DNA from: Anolis sagrei
Taxonomy: Eukaryota > Chordata > Lepidosauria > Squamata > Anolidae
Direction: 5' to 3'
Assembly (NCBI RefSeq): GCF_037176765.1
Contig: NC_090024.1
Location: 155,185,278 to 155,249,277 of the forward strand
Length of the DNA stretch: 64,000 nucleotides
Below are positions 27,001 through 35,084 of this stretch, one piece after another (the first letter of the stretch is position 1; the number at the start of each line of letters is the position of its first letter). The position numbers and the translations under genes were made by a program. The notes below the pieces were generated by a model. It had not been told where the DNA came from. It did no database searches and was given only the letters and a program-made list of their open reading frames with translations.

Positions 27001-30000
27001 AAACACCTAGTAATACTTATTTTTGTAAAGTGTGTAGATATGTATGTTTAATATGTATGACAACAAGATTCAGATGTGAACTAATTATCTTTTTGGTATC
27101 CGTTGTAGGCAATTAATTGATTTTCTTTTACTAAGAGGGCCCAAGGGTCCACTGAAAAAATGGGGTGGGCATAAATCTTGTGGGCTTCATTTTTCCCACC
27201 TCTGCCATAATAAAATAAGCTAAACTGTATACAAATAAATTCAGTAGATTTGGGTAACTACTATATCATTATACATGAAAATATAGGCAAAAAACACAAA
27301 TGGCAAGCAGTGTTATAATTCTCAAGGAAGGAGGAAGCTAGAGCAAAACTGGGACATTTTAAAAGCAATTGAAAAATAAGATGACAGAAGATTAATAAGG
27401 GCTGTCCCTGGCAAACTAGAACAGCTGGAGACTATTGTATGAATTACTTAAACCCCTTGTCATTAGTATTTTAGCCTTTAGAAAGCTGTACAAATTCAAG
27501 TAAGTGCTTAAGTAAATCTTTGAAAGTGCTATGAATTACGAATTTTTAAGGCAAGGCTGCTGTTCCTTTTTCCACCAGTGAAACTCACCTTATAAAACCA
27601 GCTGAAAAGAATTTGTTGATAACATCTACAGGAACTGTATTCAACTTGAAATCCCACACTTCCTCCGGAACATAAAAAACATGAAGTTCTATGAACTAAA
27701 TAGATTAAAATAAAATTAACTTAAAATCTAATATACAGTTAGCATTTTAACATATTACATGAATTGATATTGCTATCCATTTTACATTTTTATTTTTTAT
27801 TTAATCATTAATATCCCACTTTTCAAAATGTGAATAAGACTGCCATCAAGGGTTGTCTCAAGGTGAGTTTTTGAGCCTAGATAAAAAAGCCTTGATAAAG
27901 AAGCATTTCTGGCAATGCATGTCAATTAATACCCAGTGGATATTAGTATGGGTGTGGGACTCCTACAGCCATCCAAATGCTGTTGAACTGCAATTTTCAG
28001 CATCCCTCACCACTGGATATGTGGCTAAGGTTTTCTGAATTGGTTCTTCAATAACCACTGAAGGACCAAATGCTTCCTACTACTGCTGCTTTAAAATACT
28101 TTGAATGCGATTGTCCTGCTTCTTGGCAGGGGGTTGGACTAGATGGCCCACAAGGTCTCTTCCAACTCCATGATTCTATGATTCTACTGCACAGGAAATT
28201 CTACCCTCCCCAAAGATAAGTATAAAACATAATATAGCATAGTTCTCTTTGGGAATAGAAAAAAATGGAAACGGAACTTCAGTTATTAGTCAGAGATTAG
28301 AAGGAAGAACCTTTTTGAGGGCCCCGAAAAGGAGGTGACCTTTGTAAGGGGCTGCCTTTCTGTGGATAGCTGATTTATGCCTGTCTAACTATCATTTAAA
28401 TTAATGGAAATTTAGATAGGAAACACCCACCAAAATCTAAAAATGCAATGATATAGCTATGTGAAATAGAACCAGAATATTACGCTTCTTGCTGAAAGTT
28501 TCTGAAACATAATAATGTATTGCTCAATGACATACAGACATGGTTGTTTGCCAAAATTATTATTGTTGGATTTCAGCAGAGTTTTATATTAGGGAACACC
28601 ACATAAATATTGCAGCACTGATTATAATGAATGACTTTAATTGGCATTAATGTTAAAACATTTCTCTGAATTACATAGGTGTATTGTTAGCTGATGAACA
28701 ATTTTATCAGGAAATCTATAAATACACAGCATTCAAATATAAAATAAAGCAGGAACTGTATTCCATTTAAAGACTGCACGCTGTGTTGAAATGGGAAATA
28801 CAATTAAAATGAGGAAATAGACAGTGCCATAGGATGCAGCATCTGTATGCCCCAGACTTCTAATGATCTTCCTGTTATGTGGAGTACAGTTAAGTTTCAA
28901 AATACACATTCGCTGTATGATTATTTTGTCTCAATGTGAGAAAAAAAGAGTGAAATTAGTACAAGACCACTGTGGTTTAGTGGTTTGAGTGTTGAATGAG
29001 GACTCTGAGCAACTGAGCTTTGAATCCCCATGGAAATTCACTATATGACTTTGGTGAAGTCATATTCTCTCAGCCATAGAGAAAGTCAATAGCAAACCTT
29101 CACTGAATAAATCCTGGCAAGAAAACTCAAGATAGGGTTGCCAGAACTCAGAGTCAACTTAAAGGCACACAATAACACCAATTAAAGATTTCAGGGCAGA
29201 ATTGCTCTAAGGAGGAAAAACTAGAAGAGGTAACCAAGGTGGAACTACAGGAGAATAATGAAAGGAGAGAAAATGAAGTTGGGCAAAAAGAATGCAGAGA
29301 AACCATAAATTTGACTCAGATTTCCCTCACGTACAATATGATAAAAATGATAAAAATGCCAGTGTAATAAAACATTAAAATACATAATTTGTCCTATATT
29401 CATATACATGCACCAGAAATAAATTAATATCTCCAGTATGACAGATCTTTGATGACAGGAAGCTCCTCAGCAAATGGCAACAATGAAAATCTATTGATGG
29501 CTGAAGAAAAAATATAGGTGCCTGATAGCCAGCACCAATCCAAGATACTTTGGTGGATAAGGCAGAGTCCAAATGCGATCTCTTCGCTGTTACAATCAAT
29601 ATTTTTATCCAGATCTTGCACCATTTAGACATGATTTCCTGCTCTTGATATTTCCCCATTCCTTGGATCTTAAAGTCACTTGAAACAAGTTGATTTATTC
29701 TTCTGATAGAAAAGAATATACAGAACAAGATTTCAATAGTGGGCCTACACATCAGAAATGGATTTCAGCTTTCTTAGATCCAGGCACTACAATACTTTAA
29801 AAGGGAAAAAAAATCCTTATGTTTCAGTTCCTATAATCTGTGAAAATGTGGTAGTGTATACTCCAGGAAGCTGATAGCAAACGCACTGGCACACCCTTCC
29901 ATATTTTGCAGACGAAAACAGATATGTATGGCCAGACATCAAAATGTTGTCAAGATGGCAAATGTTATTCATGTGCAAGCTAGGAAAGATTGCAGCATTG

Positions 30001-30687
30001 ATTTTGCTTAATTCTATCAGGAAGGGCAAATTTCTATCCTCTCCAGTCCTCCCTCTTTCTCCTGCTAAGTTGAGTGCAAACTGCAACTGAAACAGAGAAG
30101 AAAAGGGGGAAATGGGGAAGATTACTGAAAAATTGGGACGTTTTAAAAACTGATGAAAAAGTGGAATATACAGAAGATTAATCAGGAATGTTCTTGCCAG
30201 ATCAGGACAGATTGATGGCATACTTTGAGCATTTGTATTCTGAGCCAGCTAAAATGTTATTGTTACAATAAATTTAAAATTAAAGGTTTTAAATGTATGC
30301 GTGTCCCACCATGAAATAAAACCATTTGAGATTTCATTTCCCCCTGTGAGATTTCATTTCCCACTATTGTTATCCCAACCAGAGTTCAACTGTTAGCAAT
30401 GGAGGAAAATGTTCACTAAAATATCCACATTATTGCTGCCTATATGTGACTAAACAGCACAGAAATCTTTGATTATTGTCTAAAACCAGACTACAGAACT
30501 CCCTCTATATATTCTTTATTTATGGTACTTTGTATATACATGATTTTTACATTATTAAGCTATACCTGGAAAAAAACAAGATAAATTAAATTGAGAATCT
30601 GCTCACCACCCCTACCTCTGTATATATTCTCTCAAAAACATTATTTCTCACCTCTGCTGTGTGGGGTCTGATCTGACCAGATGGCAT
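5756..30687 (-). CDS. SPATA1: SPATA1 (spermatogenesis-associated protein 1), 13 coding exons
   Basis: Thirteen minus-strand exons, all with GT-AG borders and matching phases, join to 1773 coding bases and 590 residues: 30687-30652, 27695-27589, 23926-23809, 23388-23335, 23244-22899, 20469-20197, 18764-18632, 18242-18182, 16067-15944, 14390-14265, 13084-12906, 9459-9361, 5872-5756. Residues 13-110 (ELHVFYVPEEVWDFKLNT; LGEDAVADKFIFLKCIG; ELYLLP) match the conserved N-terminus of mammalian SPATA1, which I recall as ubiquitin-like in size and layout. Residues 430-580 form a charged coiled coil (WKKKYFEVKKVTVSLEEVL; KLREDFELHYQKLL; DQLRRKLDNAKMKL) matching the SPATA1 C-terminal domain. The middle, residues 110-415, is polar, low in conservation and rich in S, T, N and Q. 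The protein is longer than the human form of roughly 460 residues. Its molecular role is unknown; the gene name reflects testis expression in mammals. It is head to head with GNG5. Confidence 0.93.
6271..6356. repeat. (TATAT)n microsatellite
   Basis: About 17 nearly perfect copies of a 5-bp AT unit in SPATA1 intron 12. Confidence 0.95.
6360..9360. other. SPATA1 intron 12, remaining part
   Basis: It is AT-rich. It holds a pair of similar about 40-bp blocks at 8088-8128 and 8400-8442 around a GC-richer segment, and an L2-type 3' tail at about 8980-9030. The rest shows nothing I can assign. Confidence 0.45.
9361..9459 (-). CDS. SPATA1: SPATA1 coding exon 12
   Basis: Thirty-three codons, including IIQITTLQHDIDQLRRKLD and AKMKLVIEIK, match the mammalian IIQIT...IDQLKRKLD block. 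Phase 0 at both ends. Acceptor attgtag, donor TCAAG/GTAATA. Confidence 0.95.
9730..10366 (+). repeat. L2-type LINE fragment (plus) with 3' tail
   Basis: The + strand carries LDYCN-like sequence, then ITFKVLILTFKVLYGLGPEY and LRDRLTPYQPPRSLRS in an open frame 9918-10247, then the L2 3' end (gtaaaccgctccgagccttc) and an (AAAT)n tail. It is 5' truncated, with small indels. It lies in SPATA1 intron 11. Confidence 0.8.
10370..12905. other. SPATA1 intron 11, unassigned remainder
   Basis: There is a short C-run at 10536-10550. The rest is AT-rich DNA in which I recognise no exon, RNA gene or element with clear ends. Confidence 0.4.
12906..13084 (-). CDS. SPATA1: SPATA1 coding exon 11
   Basis: It encodes residues 460-519, DYWKKKYFEVKKVTVSLEEV to NYLINSK, the best conserved part of the C-terminal domain. 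Acceptor tttgcag, donor TCAAAG/GTAATG. Confidence 0.96.
13220..13290 (-). repeat. Penelope-like element, short 3' fragment (minus)
   Basis: tgttgtcaaaggctttcaca, followed by a ggctgtatg block, is the reverse complement of the end shared by the copies at 17782 and 35549. Only about 70 bases remain, in SPATA1 intron 10, just before a (TG)n run at 13367-13391. Confidence 0.55.
14265..14390 (-). CDS. SPATA1: SPATA1 coding exon 10
   Basis: It encodes about 42 residues that open the C-terminal coiled coil: LHLTKAERKDLEKTRMELI and KKVKGLLELNKFRR. Acceptor tcccaag, donor TCAAG/GTATGT. Confidence 0.92.
14466..14775. repeat. Unclassified repeat with internal ctagagatt motifs
   Basis: The block contains ctgtaaaagt...aaaa near both ends (14486 and 14738) and several copies of a tctaggtc / gacctagaga motif in both orientations. 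Such internal symmetry suggests an old DNA transposon derivative. The family is not recognised with certainty. Confidence 0.4.
14776..15943. other. SPATA1 intron 9, unassigned
   Basis: No exon or element with clear borders is seen. A short CR1-like tail in reverse (tcatagaatcatagaatt) lies at 15676-15693. Confidence 0.4.
15944..16067 (-). CDS. SPATA1: SPATA1 coding exon 9
   Basis: It encodes about 41 residues with a proline-rich stretch (YLSPPSPPLLALTVSRTHVP). Acceptor ccatag, donor AGAAG/GTAAAT. Confidence 0.87.
16263..16545 (+). repeat. AT-rich microsatellite and L2-type 3' tail
   Basis: (ATAAT)n from about 16276 to 16328 degenerates into AT-rich sequence, then an L2-like end (gtaagctgctctgagtcccc) with an (AAAT)n tail at about 16505-16545. 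Confidence 0.6.
16568..16735 (-). repeat. tRNA-derived SINE (type C), minus strand
   Basis: It carries gccattgccttcctcagagg, ggtcacccagtgtg and a reversed tRNA-like B-box region (gaatttgaacc), the same family as 3535-3685. It lies in SPATA1 intron 8. Confidence 0.65.
17782..18014. mobile_element. Penelope-like fold-back insertion with 10-bp target duplication
   Basis: The insertion is flanked by identical 10-bp copies agatagagat (17772-17781 and 18015-18024). Inside, the left arm (17782 to about 17929) is the reverse complement of the same element end found in the right arm (about 17930-18014): both carry the tgcctgccatagatgtgggc block and the gccatacagcc block, meeting tail to tail near 17930. 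The element family also appears at 13220, 35549 and 36880. It sits in SPATA1 intron 8, 167 bases from exon 8. Confidence 0.75.
18050..18103. repeat. (ATT)n then (ATC)n microsatellite
   Basis: About 10 ATT units run directly into about 8 ATC units, 25 bases after the Penelope-like insertion and 78 bases from SPATA1 exon 8. Confidence 0.95.
18182..18242 (-). CDS. SPATA1: SPATA1 coding exon 8
   Basis: It encodes 20 full codons, HQHSGINKSVADTCSVQDNQ, plus a split serine. Acceptor atcttcag, donor AATCAG/GTATGT. A Penelope-like fold-back insertion ends 167 bases from this exon, in the intron that follows its donor. Confidence 0.83.
18632..18764 (-). CDS. SPATA1: SPATA1 coding exon 7
   Basis: It encodes about 44 residues including TGDSGIPESLEERDLEYLQS. 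Acceptor gatgtag, donor AAGAG/GTAATG, phases matching its neighbours. Confidence 0.87.
19430..19760 (+). mobile_element. SINE (type A, BovB/Sauria-like tail) with 14-bp target duplication
   Basis: A complete tRNA-derived SINE: head with A-box-like ggcatagtaggttaaag and B-box-like ggtcacagattggaatct, body with gaatagatcaataggta, and tail aatgtcaagggaaaacgttt then acct. It is flanked by perfect 14-bp copies ttagttacttgtgt (19416-19429 and 19761-19774). It lies in SPATA1 intron 6, in the antisense orientation to the gene. Confidence 0.88.
19845..19966 (+). repeat. L2-type 3' tail with (GTT)n and (ATT)n
   Basis: cactgttataagatgctcca and gtcccctcggggtcatgg form an L2-like 3' end, followed by a (GTT)n stretch at 19905-19950 that turns into (ATT)n. 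Confidence 0.65.
20197..20469 (-). CDS. SPATA1: SPATA1 coding exon 6
   Basis: It encodes about 91 residues of low-complexity polar sequence (for example HINQNHNQEENNQTEEKN). The call rests on frame continuity with exons 5 and 7 and clean splice sites rather than on similarity. Confidence 0.85.
20470..21596. other. SPATA1 intron 5, first part
   Basis: AT-rich sequence; no element with clear borders and no exon seen. Confidence 0.4.
21607..21861 (+). mobile_element. SINE type A, 5' truncated, with 10-bp target duplication
   Basis: It lacks the tRNA head and starts within the body (cccactgttagccccagctt). A C-run of about 19 (21790-21808) replaces the usual acaacccc-like segment. Perfect 10-bp copies aatgcagtgg flank it (21597-21606 and 21862-21871). 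Confidence 0.85.
22203..22290 (-). mobile_element. Helitron 3' terminus, minus strand
   Basis: ctagctgtgccctgccacgc reads on the minus strand as gcgtggcagggcacagctag: the terminal hairpin stem followed by CTAG, next to T, as in the copies at 34543 and 40708. The 5' end is not found; the element runs into the pyrimidine tract. Confidence 0.6.
22292..22733. repeat. Polypyrimidine (TTCC/TTTC)n tract
   Basis: About 440 bases of almost pure C and T on the + strand (purines on the SPATA1 sense strand) in SPATA1 intron 5. All three + frames are open only because the repeat lacks stop codons. Confidence 0.95.
22737..22785 (+). repeat. CR1-type 3' end remnant
   Basis: tagagtcccttctaactcta followed by ttctatgagtc resembles the last 45 bases of CR1 copies at 4595 and 28085. 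Confidence 0.45.
22899..23244 (-). CDS. SPATA1: SPATA1 coding exon 5
   Basis: It encodes residues 106-220, starting AFHPELYLLPGVESIYL after a gtttcag acceptor. After the conserved ELYLLP the sequence becomes polar (many N, S, T, Q, K and E) and is hard to align with mammals. Donor AAATG/GTGAGT. Confidence 0.93.
23335..23388 (-). CDS. SPATA1: SPATA1 coding exon 4
   Basis: Eighteen codons, VRAKQETELKLKSFAPPY, phase 0 on both sides. It matches the human segment that ends LKSFAPPY. It is too short to show as an independent open frame. Confidence 0.93.
23809..23926 (-). CDS. SPATA1: SPATA1 coding exon 3
   Basis: It encodes residues 48-87: VSPHMTLRTLREQIGEYLG, then EDAVADKFIFLKCIGKK. Acceptor ttgcag, donor CAGTG/GTAAGT. 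Confidence 0.95.
24347..25380. repeat. Probable Tigger-like DNA transposon remnant
   Basis: The left end reads cagtcggccctcaacatttg and the right end, in reverse complement, cagtcagtcctccgcttttg, so the ends are imperfect inverted repeats about 1 kb apart. The right end is followed by TA; the left flank does not show it. Inside are several diverged repeats (see findings). No transposase frame is recognisable. It lies in SPATA1 intron 2. Confidence 0.45.
25402..25692. mobile_element. hAT-type MITE with perfect 8-bp target duplication
   Basis: The ends caggcccgtagccagg and (reverse complement) caggcatgtagccggg are imperfect inverted repeats of the CAG...CTG type. The 8-bp copies cctacatg at 25394-25401 and 25693-25700 are identical. 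The 291-bp interior has G-runs of 12-14 and codes for nothing. It lies in SPATA1 intron 2. Confidence 0.85.
25701..27588. other. SPATA1 intron 2, unassigned remainder
   Basis: AT-rich sequence without recognised exons or bordered elements. Confidence 0.4.
27589..27695 (-). CDS. SPATA1: SPATA1 coding exon 2
   Basis: It encodes residues 13-48, including FIELHVFYVPEEVWDFKL and INKFFSAGFIR. The acceptor is tatttag and the donor ATAAG/GTGAGT; the last codon is split after two bases. Confidence 0.95.
28085..28190 (+). repeat. CR1-type LINE 3' end
   Basis: ttgaatgcgattgtcctgct, ggcagggggttggactagat and tgattctatgattct form a clean CR1-type 3' end. It lies in SPATA1 intron 1. Confidence 0.8.
28960..29185 (+). 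repeat. tRNA-derived SINE (type C), plus strand
   Basis: The head is ccactgtggtttagtggttt with a B-box-like gagctttgaatcccc, and the body runs to gttgccagaactcagagtca. It is diverged but nearly complete. Confidence 0.65.
29186..30651. other. SPATA1 intron 1, remainder
   Basis: No exon recognised. A 15-base motif gagatttcatttccc is present twice at about 30329-30363. Open frames here (for example minus 30221-29817) show no family similarity. Confidence 0.4.
30652..30687 (-). CDS. SPATA1: SPATA1 coding exon 1
   Basis: Twelve codons, MPSGQIRPHTAE, end at an AGAG/GTGAGA donor, phase 0. The start is placed at this ATG because human SPATA1 also begins about 12 residues before the conserved ELHVFY block. 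The frame stays open upstream to a possible acceptor at 30771, so a longer N-terminus is possible. Confidence 0.75.
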
Positions 30688-30770
30688 ATTTCTCAATTTC
30701 TTTCCATGCACATGCAGACTTCTGGACAGGATTCCTATCCTTTCAGTTACATCTTTTATAAGGATTATCT

Positions 30771-31574
30771 AGTATAATAAGAAAAACCCTGTAGATTTCT
30801 TAGACACAATATTCTATATTTCATGGATGGTTCCATTTCTTTGAAGTGTTGGCTTTAGAACAGAGAAAACTTCAGGGGAGCCAAGAACTTTGTTTCTAGT
30901 GAACCTGAAAACAAACAAAACAGATCCAAAAGTTGGCTAACAGAGTTGATCCAACCTTTGATGTGAACACTCCCTCAGTACAAATAAATATCACTATAGT
31001 AGCACTTAGTTGCACAATCAGAGCCAGGTAACTGAGATTTACCATACTTTTGTAAAGATTTGCTTTATTTGTGCTTACATGAAGATAAAAGCAATACAGA
31101 ATAAAGACATTTCATGACTTGCAGTGCTGTTTAAGCAATAAAAACATAACTGGGTGTAAATTTGAATGGCCTTGAATATGAGGAATTAATCCCTGAATTT
31201 GCTTGTTTACTCTCTCCTCTACAACCACAATGCTTGTAATAATATAGAGACCAATACAGGTACACTATTTCTATGGCATTAGCTCAAGTGGAAGGTACAT
31301 ATATTATACAGTATATGGGAGTAGGCAGGAAGGCATAACATGTAATCTTAGACAAAGTGTGTGGGAAAAATTTCTGTGGATAACAGTTTAGGCAGTTCAA
31401 TGAATTTAATTTTGTTTGTGCGTATGTGTGAGGGGGTACTGGGTTCCAGATGGTCTAACGACCGTTGTCAAGTGACTGATTTAATATGAACAATGCTTAT
31501 GTTCTTATCTACATCATAGGTGATCCCTCGTGGCTGAGTATGATTGGCTTCCAAGTCTTGGCAGTGAGTCCGTA
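30771..31574. other. Sequence upstream of SPATA1 coding exon 1
   Basis: AT-rich. It could contain a 5' untranslated SPATA1 exon that sequence alone does not reveal. Confidence 0.35.
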
Positions 31575-32110
31575 TTATTTATTTATTTATTTATTTCGAG
31601 TACTTCTATCCCGCCCTTCTCAACCCCCGAGGGGGGACTCAGGGCGGCTTACAAAAAGGCACAATTCGTTGCCTACACAAATTACACATACGTACAAAAC
31701 CATAGTTAAAACAATTATCACAGTTAAAACAGTCGGTATATAACACATCAATAAAACTAATCTCATGCTCAGTGTTCGTCTTTCAGGGTTCCATAATTCC
31801 ATTCCACAGTCAATTCCTGTCCATCGTCAAAGTCCTTTCTTTATCTGCCAGATTGTCCGAATGCCTGGTCCCAAATCCATGTTTTCAATTTTTTCCTAAA
31901 GGAAAGGAGGGATGTTGCTGTGTTAGATGTAACCCCATCTAACACAGGCTGTAACCCTATGCCCTGTTCGGCCTTACGACTGACCAGTAGGACCTCTGTC
32001 TTGTCTGGATTCAATTTCAATTTGTTAGCTCTCATCCAGTAGATGAGTGTAGATACTTAGTCTTGATCCAGATGTTCTTCCAGTGAGGACATAAATTTCC
32101 AGATGGAAGG
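31575..32110 (-). repeat. L2-type LINE fragment (minus), internally deleted
   Basis: The 3' end lies at the left (cccgcccttctcaacccccg in reverse). The minus frame reads MRANKLKLNPDKTEVLLVSR, an L2 reverse-transcriptase block, and then jumps directly to the C-terminal LSFRKKLKTWIWDQAF, so the region between is missing. Confidence 0.75.
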
Positions 32111-32345
32111 TGGTCCTGACAAGGGTTAGCTCCACACCCCTTCCTCATGACACATTTCTCCCTTTCACCCTCTATTTGTGCCTCTTCAAATACAACAGCG
32201 CTGTTGGTAACAGCTGAACTCCAATTACAACACTCAAGGGCCAGGGCTTCCAAGTTCTCGGTGTCTGTGCCATAGTTTTAAGGTTAGCTTTAAGTCCACC
32301 ACTTTGGCTAGTCCAAAGAGCTGTAGCCAGGTTGTTCACTGGGGT

Positions 32346-32854
32346 TGGCTAGAAGTAGTGGACAACCTCTCCGTTGCAGCAGCTCCACTGGCTGCCAGTC
32401 TGTTACCACACACGATTCAAAGTGCTGGTTGCAACCTTTAAAGCCCTAGATGGTTCAGGTCCAGGCTATTTAGCTGACTGCATCCCCCTGTATGAACCTG
32501 CCCTTCTCTTAGTCCCACCTCCATCACAAGCTCTGTTGGTGGGAATGAGAGAGCAGGACTTCTCGGTGGCTTCCCAACTCTGGAACTCCTTGCGCAAGGA
32601 AGCCAGAATGGCCCCCTCTGTGCTGTCCTTCCGGTAGCAGGCTAAAACCTTTTTATTTAGACAGGTGTTTAGAGATCTAGTTAGGGGATGCTATGGTTTT
32701 TAACTTTGAATATGTTTTGATAGATTTTAACTGAACTTTTTAGTGCTGTTTGTGTTTAATTCTGTTTTAATGGTTGAATATTTGTATATATTACATTGGA
32801 TACCAATGCTTTTATGTAAAACTACTTTAAGTCCCCTTTGGGGAGATAAAGCAG

Positions 32855-32890
<36 letters not shown>
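32346..32890 (+). repeat. L2-type LINE fragment (plus) with (AAT)n tail
   Basis: The + frame 32374-32637 reads LHWLPVCYHTRFKVLVATFK, ALDGSGPGYLADCIPLYEPA, and SQLWNSLRKEARMAPSVLSF, the L2 C-terminus, followed by the 3' end (agtcccctttggggagataa) and (AAT)n at 32857-32890. Confidence 0.85.
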
Positions 32891-32999
32891 CTTTAAATCT
32901 TTTTTTCCTGTCCACCAGCATTCTGTTTTCAATTCTTGAGTAGAGAGTATAGTAACTGTTTTAGAAGACTGTGATCGGGCATTTGGACAATATGGCCAA

Positions 33000-33655
33000 T
33001 CCAGCAAAGTTTAGGGTGGAGGATCATCAATGCTCATGGGTCTTTGCTTCTTCCAGGATGCTGACATTTGCCCGCCTGTCTTAAGAGATTTGCAGGATTT
33101 TTCAGAGGCAACACTGATGGACGTCTTTAGACAGTTCACATTCCACAGACATATTACAGAGTTGGGAGGACAATAGCTTCATAAACAAGTATCCTACTAC
33201 TTCATAACACTAGAGAATGAATCCACTTTAAATCTGGTTTCTGCTTCCTGCGTTGGGGTTTGTAGTTAGTGAGATTGTTAAAGGCTCCTCCCTAAACTAC
33301 AAACCCTAGAATTCTGCAGGAGGCAGCAACCGAATTTAAAGTGGATTCATTCTCTAGTGTGATGAGGTTGTTAGTATCCCTGCGAATGTTCCAATGCTCA
33401 AACACTCTCTGCTTCGTTAAAAAAATGTTGCACTTGCTGAGCTCAGACGGTGTTGTATTTCAGTGCCAATATTGACTTTTGTGGAGAGGTGGCTGCCAAG
33501 GTAGCGAAAATGGTCAATATTTTCTAATATTACACCATTAAACAGAATTTCTGGCATTACAGAGAGATGAGTTGGTGCCTGCTAGCAGAGCACTTTGATT
33601 TTCTCGACATTCAGTGAGAGGCCAAGCTTTTTGTATGCTTCAACTAAGATGTTTG
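33000..33655 (-). repeat. LINE reverse-transcriptase C-terminal fragment (minus), split by a MITE
   Basis: The minus strand reads KLGLSLNVEK, then PEILFNGVILENIDHFRYLG and EIQHRLSSAS, and after the MITE VYEAIVLPTL and WIGHIVQMPD. These are the order and spacing of the region after the RT fingers in many LINEs. I do not assign the clade. It is old, with several stops. Confidence 0.65.
33208..33359. mobile_element. 152-bp MITE with 26-bp perfect inverted ends
   Basis: The ends start cactagagaatgaatccact, and the first 26 bases are identical in inverted order at both ends (33208-33233 and 33359-33334). It sits inside the LINE fragment. A target duplication is not obvious (flanks ttcataa and tgatgag). 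Confidence 0.8.
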
Positions 33656-33659
33656 ATAT

Positions 33660-33957
33660 TGTGGAAGCAACGGAAACATTTTTCTTTTTGGAGATACAAC
33701 ACCTGATGAGGAGATGGAAATCAACCCTTTTTAATTTTTATTCTTTTTTTCTCTTTTTATTTTTTATTTTTGGTTTTTCTTTTTCTTTTTTTGGAACCTT
33801 GGGGTGGTGGTGGTGCTCTCTATTCTTTCCTACTGTTCTATCTTCTTTTAAATATTCACCCTCTTTCGCTGTAATTTTCAAATATTTTAATAAAAAATTA
33901 CTTATAAAAAAACTAAGATGTTGGAAGTGCTTTGTAGGTCTTCCTCTAAATGGGTAC
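33660..33957. other. T-rich unassigned segment
   Basis: T-rich low-complexity DNA without a recognised feature. Confidence 0.4.
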
Positions 33958-33968
33958 AGAATACATTA

Positions 33969-34283
33969 AGGTATAGGTTTTCCCTTGACATTAAGGCCAA
34001 TTGTATATGACTCTGGGGGTTGGAGCTCATCTCCATTTTTAAGCCGAAGAGCCAGCATTGTCCATAGATACCCCAAAGGTCATGTGGCCTGCGTGGCTGA
34101 ATGGAGCGCCGTTACCTTCCTGCCAGACCTATTGATCTACTCACATTGGCATGTTTTCAAAGTGCTACGTTGGCAGAAGCTGGGGCTAACAGCAGAAGCT
34201 CACCCAACTCCCCGAATTCAAACCTGAACCTGCTGAGTTCAGCAGCTCAGCAGTTTAACCCACTACAGCACCGGGGGCTCCAT
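33969..34283 (-). mobile_element. SINE type A, minus strand, with 11-bp target duplication
   Basis: Reverse complement of the family at 19430, from the tail (gacattaaggcc at left) to the tRNA-like head (cagtttaacccactacagca at right). Identical copies agaatacatta flank it (33958-33968 and 34284-34294). Confidence 0.85.
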
Positions 34284-34414
34284 AGAATACATTACTTTCA
34301 GTATATTTTATACATGGGAAAGGACTATGAATGCTATGTTGATCACAAGCTCACAAAATGAATCATTTACATGGTGCCCAGCGCATGAGAATGTGATATG
34401 TAATTCTTGCCCTG

Positions 34415-34501
34415 GGGGCTTCTGGGAACTGTAGTAGGCTGTTTGGTATTGTGGGAGTTGGAAGTCCAAAACACCTGGAGGGCCAAAATTTGCCTATGCC
34501 T
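34415..34501. repeat. Short hAT-like repeat
   Basis: ttgtgggagttggaagtcca and cctggagggccaaaatttgc form a motif shared in reverse with 56166-56250 and loosely with 45738-45857. Its ends are not defined. Confidence 0.4.
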
Positions 34502-34542
34502 GGTCTACTATATATTTAAAAAATATGAAGAAAAGGTGGCTA

Positions 34543-34821
34543 TCTATATCAATAAAAATGTAATGTTCGTTTGTGGGATTAACATAACTCAAAAATCACT
34601 GGGTGAATTGACACCAAATTTGGACACAAGACACCTATCAGGCCAACAAGTGACCATCACTCATAAAAACACTGAAAAACACAGTGGAAGGGACTTAAAA
34701 AGTCAACATTTAAAAATGCATTACAACGCATGCACAAAACCACATATACACAAATATATACACACACAAAACACATATACACAGACTGGGCAACAGCAAC
34801 GCGTGGCAGGGGGATGGCTAG
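34543..34821 (+). mobile_element. Non-autonomous Helitron, 279 bp
   Basis: It starts TCTATATCAATAAAAATG and ends in a short hairpin (complementary 5-bp stem around agcaacgc) and CTAG, inserted between A (34542) and T (34822) as Helitrons do. It shares most of its length with the copy at 40708, including an ACAC/ATAC-rich interior. No Rep/helicase gene is present. Confidence 0.82.
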
Positions 34822-35084
34822 TTTCATATATATTTGTTACTTCGTTCACCAAATGCAAGGCAGCCTCAAAATTGGCATGGAAAACCAACTCTTGAACTCC
34901 TCAAAAAACCTACCAAAAGAAAGGAAGGCAGAAAAGGACGAAAACAAAGTAGGAAAAGGAAGAGGCAGCCTAGCAGCGTGAGGTGGAGTGAAAGGGATGG
35001 GGGATCACTGCTGAAGGATTCTCCATGGAGTTGCCCATAGCAACCCCTTCCTAGAGGCCCAAAGGCTGAACCACAAACTTCTCA

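Noticed and set aside
29375-30221. Two minus-strand frames of 125-134 codons in SPATA1 intron 1
   Set aside because: They lie on the SPATA1 strand, but have no match to its protein, no fitting splice phases and ordinary AT-rich composition.
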